Positions 51,783 to 56,157 of a DNA stretch of 56,157 nucleotides are shown here, piece after piece. The notes below the pieces were generated by a model. That model was not told the origin of the DNA. It saw nothing but the letters and a program-made list of their open reading frames with translations, and did not search any database. The position numbers were made by a program, and so were the translations under genes. Position 1 is the first letter of the stretch. Each line of letters opens with the position of its first letter. The DNA is from Hespellia sp. (lineage in GTDB: Bacteria; Bacillota; Clostridia; Lachnospirales; Lachnospiraceae): the NCBI GenBank assembly GCA_022790755.1, contig JAAVXR010000054.1, positions 1 to 56,157 on the forward strand. The letters run 5' to 3'.

Positions 51783-53843
51783 ATGGAACAGAAAGAAAAC
51801 AAAGGTGAAAAAAAGAAAATTTTAATTGTGGATGATTCAGAGATCAATCGTGCTTTATTGTCGGATATGTTATCCAGTGAATATGAGATTATAGAAGCCG
51901 AAAATGGAATGGAGGCAGCGGGAATCCTGCACAATCAGGAACAGGAAATCTGCCTGATGCTTTTGGACATTGTGATGCCCGTGATGGATGGGTTTGAAAC
52001 GTTGGCGGTTATGAACAAAAATGGCTGGATTAAAAGCATACCTGTTATTATGATTTCGGCGGAAACGGTTCCGGCATATGTAGATCGGGCGTATGATCTT
52101 GGTGTGCAGGATTATATCAGCAGGCCATTTGATGAACGGATTGTCAGGAGGCGTGTAGTCAACACTCTGATCTTATTTGCCAAGCAGAAGGAATTGTCTT
52201 ACATGGTGGCAGATCAGATCATGGAAAAAGAGAACGATAACAAATTGATGATCGAAATTCTGTCCAACATTGTGGAGTTTCGTAATGGGGAAAGTGGGCT
52301 TCATGTACTACATATCCGTACATTGACAGAGCTCTTTTTGAAACGTCTGTTGGAGAAAACAGATAAATATGGGATTTCTCAGAAAGATATTGCCTTGATC
52401 TGCAATGCATCGGCGCTCCATGACATCGGTAAAATATCTATTCCTTCAGAAGTGCTCAATAAACCTGCGCGATTGACGGACGAAGAGTTTAAGTTGATGA
52501 AAACACATGCGGCGGAAGGCGCGAAAATGTTAAACGACATCCCCTTGAGGGAAAACGAACCGTTGATTCGTCTTGGTTACAAGATTTGCAGGTGGCATCA
52601 TGAGCGTTATGATGGAAGAGGTTATCCGGATGGCTTGAAAGGGGAGGAGATCCCGATCGAGGCACAAGTAGTGGCGTTGGCCGACGTATACGATGCCCTG
52701 ACCAGCGAACGAGTCTATAAGGCGGCAATCCCGCATGAAAAAGCGGTTAATATGATCGTAAACGGTGAATGTGGGGTGTTTAATCCATTGCTTTTGGAAT
52801 GTTTGACGGAATTGTCCGACACGCTGGAGCAGGAATTCAAGCAGATGTCTGAAGGGTCAAATGCGCAAAAAGAAATGATGGATATGGTGGAACAGATTAT
52901 GGAGGGCGGCAAGTTAGATGTGTCGGAGAGGACGTTAAAGCTTCTGGAGCATGAGCGGACGAAATATCAGTTCTATGCCGAATTGTCGCAGGAGATTCAG
53001 TTTGAGTATACGGTAACACCAGAGTTGTTGACGCTTTCTGAGTGGGGTGCAAAATTCCTGAATATGCCAGAAACCATTTTAGATCCCAGAAAAGAAAGTT
53101 TTGGAACAGAAGTTTTTGCAGAAGAAGATTTTAGATATTTGTTGGAGAATTTGAAAGACACGACTCCTGAGAATCCATCTGTGGAAGTGACATGCCTTCT
53201 TCATATAAATGGTCAGGAACGCTGGAGCAAGGTGATTGCCAGGTCCATGTGGGGAGATCAGGAACCGCCGGAATATGCGGGAGCGATTGGTAAAATCGTA
53301 GATATTCATGAAGAAATAGAAAAAATGAATCATCTGGAGGTCATGGCAGCTCACGATTCCTTGACGGGACTTTTGAATCATAAGGCGGCGAAAGCCCGGA
53401 TTTCGGACATCTTGATGGGAGAAGGGGAGAAGAAATACATATTGCTTTTGTTTGACTTGGATCGTTTTAAACAGGCTAATGATACGTATGGTCACCTATT
53501 TGGGGATGAAGTATTGAAATATGTGGCGGACACGTTGAAGAGCAATATCAGGGAGATGGATATCGCGGCGCGTATGGGTGGCGATGAGTTCTTGCTTTTT
53601 ATGCCATATAAAGATAGTATGGAACCGCAAGTGAAACGTATTTTCAATTTGTTGACCAGTGAATACAAAGATTTTAAGATTAGTGTCAGTATGGGAATCG
53701 CTTGTGCAGAAGATTGCGGTGGTGATTATGATGTGCTGTTCCATATGGCGGATGAAGCGATGTATGAAGTGAAACGGGGAGGCAGGAATGGCTATCGTTT
53801 CAATGTTCATACAGGGAATATTCAGAAAGCAAAAGGGGAATAA
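51783..53843 (+). CDS. REC-HD-GYP-PAS-GGDEF protein for c-di-GMP synthesis and breakdown
   Basis: The 686-residue product has a receiver domain (phospho-acceptor D62 in LMLLDIVMPVMDG), an HD-GYP phosphodiesterase (H213 D214 in LHDIGK; HHERYDGRGYPDG near residues 270-285), a PAS-like segment (about 395-530) and a GGDEF cyclase with intact signature 599-603 (MGGDEF). The product-inhibition I-site REMD (590-593) lies five residues before the signature. Both activities appear competent, so the protein could switch direction on phosphorylation. The kinase is not evident; an Hpt protein follows 92 bases downstream. The start has only a weak ribosome-binding site. Confidence 0.92.
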   Translation: MEQKENKGEKKKILIVDDSEINRALLSDMLSSEYEIIEAENGMEAAGILHNQEQEICLMLLDIVMPVMDGFETLAVMNKNGWIKSIPVIMISAETVPAYVDRAYDLGVQDYISRPFDERIVRRRVVNTLILFAKQKELSYMVADQIMEKENDNKLMIEILSNIVEFRNGESGLHVLHIRTLTELFLKRLLEKTDKYGISQKDIALICNASALHDIGKISIPSEVLNKPARLTDEEFKLMKTHAAEGAKMLNDIPLRENEPLIRLGYKICRWHHERYDGRGYPDGLKGEEIPIEAQVVALADVYDALTSERVYKAAIPHEKAVNMIVNGECGVFNPLLLECLTELSDTLEQEFKQMSEGSNAQKEMMDMVEQIMEGGKLDVSERTLKLLEHERTKYQFYAELSQEIQFEYTVTPELLTLSEWGAKFLNMPETILDPRKESFGTEVFAEEDFRYLLENLKDTTPENPSVEVTCLLHINGQERWSKVIARSMWGDQEPPEYAGAIGKIVDIHEEIEKMNHLEVMAAHDSLTGLLNHKAAKARISDILMGEGEKKYILLLFDLDRFKQANDTYGHLFGDEVLKYVADTLKSNIREMDIAARMGGDEFLLFMPYKDSMEPQVKRIFNLLTSEYKDFKISVSMGIACAEDCGGDYDVLFHMADEAMYEVKRGGRNGYRFNVHTGNIQKAKGE

Positions 53844-53935
53844 CGGATTAACGCGCATTTTGCCAGGAAATTAAAGCGGGGACAACTTGCAGGGCAATCA
53901 GATATAAAATACAAATAATAAGGAGGGTTATAGTA

Positions 53936-54289
53936 ATGACAGTAAAAGAATGTTATGAGGCAATGGGGGCGGATTATGAGGACGTTATGGGCAGGCTGAG
54001 AACAGACGAACGGGTACAGAAATTTTTGCTCAAAGTATTGAATGATAAGAGCTATGATCTATTATGTACTTCGATTGAGTCTGGAGATATGAACGAGGCG
54101 TTTCGAGCGGCACATACCTTAAAAGGGGTTTGCCAGAATCTATCCTTGACGCCACTGTATCACTCCGCAAGCGAACTGTCTGAACGGCTGCGTGGCGGAC
54201 AGGCATACGGTGAAGATATGGAGCCGATGCTGGATCAAGTGAAGCGGGATTATGCGCAAATGACAGAGTGCATTCAGGGGCTTTTGTGA
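53936..54289 (+). CDS. Stand-alone histidine phosphotransfer (Hpt) protein
   Basis: The 117-residue, all-helical product has the Hpt motif AAHTLKGVCQNL with phospho-acceptor His60. Such proteins relay phosphate between receiver domains. Its neighbour with a REC domain (51783-53843) is the obvious candidate partner. AAGGAGGG lies upstream of the ATG. A structured terminator follows. Confidence 0.9.
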   Translation: MTVKECYEAMGADYEDVMGRLRTDERVQKFLLKVLNDKSYDLLCTSIESGDMNEAFRAAHTLKGVCQNLSLTPLYHSASELSERLRGGQAYGEDMEPMLDQVKRDYAQMTECIQGLL

Positions 54290-54344
54290 GGTTATGTTAT
54301 GATGGGGTATGTTAGGCAACTATGAAACTCTAAGCATCGTAAAC

Positions 54345-54410
54345 AAAAGGAGAAGCAAGTATTCAACTCAAGGCGAATATAGCCGAGTGTTGCGAAACTG
54401 CTTCTCTTTT
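54345..54410. terminator. Long branched terminator between Hpt and glycosyltransferase genes
   Basis: AGAAGC (54351-54356) pairs with GCTTCT (54400-54405), with flanking AAAAG opposite CTTTT, and encloses an inner stem ACTC...GAGT with GGC-GAATATA-GCC at its tip. TTTTT follows on the plus side and the minus side reads CTTTTGTTT, so it can serve both convergent genes. Confidence 0.65.
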
Positions 54411-54423
54411 TACGTATCATCAA

Positions 54424-55515
54424 TTAATGTGTCTGATTTAAAATCTGAAGTCTTTGGATTGCTGGTGTGTAATTTTGTGAAGCGGCCAGTTCGTAATATT
54501 TCAGTGCTTTGGTAAAGTTGCCGGATACTTCGTACCAAATGCCGAGATTGTGTGCGGCTTTAAAAGAGCCACAACCATAAGTGCCTTGGTGAAGAGGAAC
54601 CTCACCGATTTCCAAACAGTTTAGATAGGAACGCTCGATATATGGAAGGTAGGAAAGATATTTTTCAGTATCTGCCTGGGCGGCTTTCATAAACAAAATT
54701 CCACACGCAAAATGAAAATCAGCATATGCATTTAAACGAGTTTCTTCTTTCTTTACAATTGATAGAGCGGTATCAAATTCTTGAAGTTCCATCAGGCTAT
54801 ATAAATATAGAACAATTCCGCCAGGGCGGTACCCGGCTCCTTTGAGAGGAACCAGCCTGTAAAAATCGGCGAAATATTTGCAGGCTTCTTGGTAACGGTC
54901 TAGATTATAAAAGGTTCTTGCAGTCTGGAACAGAATGTAAGGGTTATCTGGATCTGATGATATCTCCTCCAAGAGAATTGCAAGATTGCGCTCTTCTTTG
55001 CCGCCTTGGAGATATCCATCATGTTCAAAAAGTAATGGGATTGGTTCTACTGGGAAGGAGGAATTTTCTTGTTCGTGGATTCGTCCAGAAAAACAGACCC
55101 CTCGCGGCAGCAGCCTGGACGCCCAGGTGTACATACAAGAGATCTGCTCCTCTCCGTTTGCTTCCCCCTCTTTGTAGTAATCCTTTCGTTGAATGGCTCC
55201 AATGTGTTTTGGATTTTCCATAAACGCTTCGATATCTTTTCGGCATCCCTGAATGCAGTATTCGTCTGCATCAAGCACAAGATTCCAATCGCAGTCTGAC
55301 TGTGATAACGCATAATTTCTGGCGGCCGAGAAATCCTGTTTCCATACGTAATCCGATAACACAGCGCCGAAAGAGGTGGCAATTTCTTTGGTCTGGTCTG
55401 TGGAACCAGTGTCTGTAATATAGATTTTATCTACGAGGCCCTCGATGCTTTTCAGGCATTTTTTCAGGCAACGTTCTTCGTTTTTAACGATCATGACAAG
55501 TCCTAATGTTTTCAT
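54424..55515 (-). CDS. Glycosyltransferase family 2 with TPR-like C-terminus
   Basis: The 363-residue product begins MKTLGLVMIVKNEERCLKKCLKSIEGLVDKIYITDTGSTDQTKEIA, the GT2 nucleotide-sugar-binding start, with the DxD-type metal motif LDADEY (about residues 82-87). After residue 180 it turns into helical tetratricopeptide-like repeats (YILFQTARTFYNLDRYQEACKYFADFY; NFTKALKYYELAASQNYTPA). GT2-TPR proteins next to flagellin genes are often flagellin glycosyltransferases; that role is inferred from the flagellin gene 395 bases away. Confidence 0.85.
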   Translation of the reverse strand: MKTLGLVMIVKNEERCLKKCLKSIEGLVDKIYITDTGSTDQTKEIATSFGAVLSDYVWKQDFSAARNYALSQSDCDWNLVLDADEYCIQGCRKDIEAFMENPKHIGAIQRKDYYKEGEANGEEQISCMYTWASRLLPRGVCFSGRIHEQENSSFPVEPIPLLFEHDGYLQGGKEERNLAILLEEISSDPDNPYILFQTARTFYNLDRYQEACKYFADFYRLVPLKGAGYRPGGIVLYLYSLMELQEFDTALSIVKKEETRLNAYADFHFACGILFMKAAQADTEKYLSYLPYIERSYLNCLEIGEVPLHQGTYGCGSFKAAHNLGIWYEVSGNFTKALKYYELAASQNYTPAIQRLQILNQTH

Positions 55516-55599
55516 CTGATATCCCTCATTTGATTGAAACTGTGTTCCGTAATTTTTTCTTAGTCTTCTTTATTATACGGTATTTTGTGTGATACAGCA

Positions 55600-55669
55600 A
55601 GATTTATCCTGGCGCATTGGGTATACCCGAATCCATGCCGCCTAATCGACGGTGAATTTTTAAAGTAAA
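55600..55669 (-). repeat. Dispersed structured repeat, copy C (diverged, partial)
   Basis: Read on the minus strand from 55669 this begins TTTACTTTAAAAATTCACCG, followed by TCGATTAGGCGGCATGGATT and CGGGTATACCCAATGCGCC. The order of blocks (TTTACT, CCGNC hairpin GGCGG, CAT, TTC-GGG, CCAATGCGCC) is that of copies A and B. The right half is not recognisable. It lies between the glycosyltransferase gene and the flagellin promoter. Confidence 0.6.
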
Positions 55670-55692
55670 AATACAAAAAAATAAAAAAAGTA

Positions 55693-55720
55693 CTTAAGTA
55701 ATTTGAAAATGATACGATAT
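55693..55720 (+). promoter_or_regulatory. Sigma-28 (SigD) promoter of flagellin
   Basis: CTTAA (55693-55697), 16 bp, ACGATAT (55714-55720) matches the SigD consensus CTAAA-N16-CCGATAT with one mismatch in each half. Transcription would start near 55727, giving a leader of about 183 bases. Confidence 0.75.
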
Positions 55721-55812
55721 AATAAATGTAAAGAAGTTACGGAGCTGGTGTGAATGAGTATAGTTCTTCGGACAATAAGCCGGCATGGACGAGGAGGCGT
55801 GCTTATCACTGG

Positions 55813-55904
55813 CCAGTTACCTTTACGGTAATAACTGGAACTCAAAAAAATAGACTTGGCGCGGGAAAAGGATATTCCCAATTAAGCGCGAATTCAAGGA
55901 GGAA
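55813..55904 (+). promoter_or_regulatory. Flagellin leader with predicted CsrA-binding sites
   Basis: A hairpin CCAGTTACC...GGTAATAACTGG spans 55813-55838. Then GCGC-GGGAA-AAGGATA-TTCCC-AATTAA-GCGC (55859-55889) places GGA in the loop of a stable stem, the preferred CsrA target. CAAGGAGGA (55896-55904) is the ribosome-binding site and a second CsrA-type site about 28 bases on. One CsrA dimer could bridge both and block translation, as shown for Bacillus hag. Confidence 0.7.
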
Positions 55905-55909
55905 AGACT

Positions 55910-56157
55910 ATGAGAATTCAACACAATATTACAGCATTAAATGCACACAGAAATTTGACAAACAACAACTCTTCAGTAGGTAAGAACCTTGAGAAATTGT
56001 CATCTGGTTACAGAATCAATCGTGCAGGCGATGACGCAGCAGGATTGGCTATTTCTGAAAAGATGCGTGCTCAGATCACAGGTCTTGCAACAGCTCAGAA
56101 GAATGCAGAAGATGGTGTATCTCTTGTACAGACAGCAGAAGGCGCTCTGACAGAAGT
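55910..56157 (+). CDS. Flagellin, N-terminal part (cut by the window end)
   Basis: The first 82 codons read [20 protein letters not shown], then [40 protein letters not shown] and a continuing helix with QTAEGALTE. This is the conserved D0/D1 N-terminal domain of flagellin. The gene runs past base 56157. AAGGAGGA lies 5-6 nt before the ATG, inside a predicted CsrA site. A sigma-28 promoter and long leader precede it. Regulation by the csrA-fliW pair at 39.4-40.1 kb is expected. Confidence 0.96.
   Translation, partial: MRIQHNITALNAHRNLTNNNSSVGKNLEKLSSGYRINRAGDDAAGLAISEKMRAQITGLATAQKNAEDGVSLVQTAEGALTE

Overview
The window looks like chromosomal DNA of a motile member of the Lachnospiraceae (Clostridia). 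Grounds for this are moderate G+C, purine-rich Shine-Dalgarno sequences before nearly every gene, a Gram-positive-type lipoprotein signal, the rnr-smpB-ssrA trans-translation set, a fliW-csrA pair, an OmpR/HisKA pair behind a MacB-like ABC exporter, and a strictly anaerobic glycyl radical enzyme. The genus cannot be fixed from the sequence alone. No tRNA, rRNA, CRISPR array, insertion sequence or prophage is visible.

Layout. 1-5.0 kb: a 212-nt palindromic element, then rnr, smpB and aroD, a UMF1-type MFS transporter and a zinc-phospholipase-C-like protein. 6.2-14.4 kb: a catabolic island with a LacI regulator, a divergent ROK sugar kinase, a glycyl radical dehydratase/lyase and its radical-SAM activase, plus a threonine-aldolase-like enzyme and an iron-dependent alcohol dehydrogenase. 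14.4-17.3 kb: a Uma2-family protein, tmRNA, and an AT-rich two-gene ATPase + TOPRIM module resembling split OLD/PARIS-type phage defence. 17.4-27.5 kb: ABC exporter with two-component system, Na+/alanine symporter, hisH-hisF, ung. 27.6-28.7 kb: an abiF-type ncRNA locus and a frameshifted Abi_2 (HEPN) toxin gene. 28.8-33.7 kb: two P1B-type metal ATPases and an ArsR/SmtB sensor. 33.7-39.4 kb: TPR lipoprotein, phosphopantetheinyl transferase, HflX, MATE, EamA and SDR genes.

39.4-56.2 kb is a motility and second-messenger region. On the minus strand run cheA-cheW-cheR-cheB, then flgM-flgN-flgK-flgL-DUF6470-fliW-csrA. On the plus strand are an orphan FliK-like/FlhB-like pair, a REC-HD-GYP-PAS-GGDEF c-di-GMP protein, an Hpt protein and, at the window edge, flagellin. 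A PilZ protein and a glycosyltransferase lie on the minus strand between them. The flagellin leader has a sigma-28 (SigD) promoter, a GGA-loop hairpin and a CAAGGAGGA ribosome-binding site. Together with csrA and fliW this predicts the FliW-CsrA-flagellin homeostasis loop known from Bacillus.

Most promising for something new: (1) the ATPase + TOPRIM module divergent from ssrA, with a palindrome over its promoter; (2) the kinase-coupled glycyl radical pathway of unknown substrate; (3) the broken abiF locus with an apparently intact ncRNA; (4) a ~113-bp dispersed structured repeat, of which three copies were found; (5) the FliK-like/FlhB-like pair; (6) a P1B ATPase with IPC in place of CPC.
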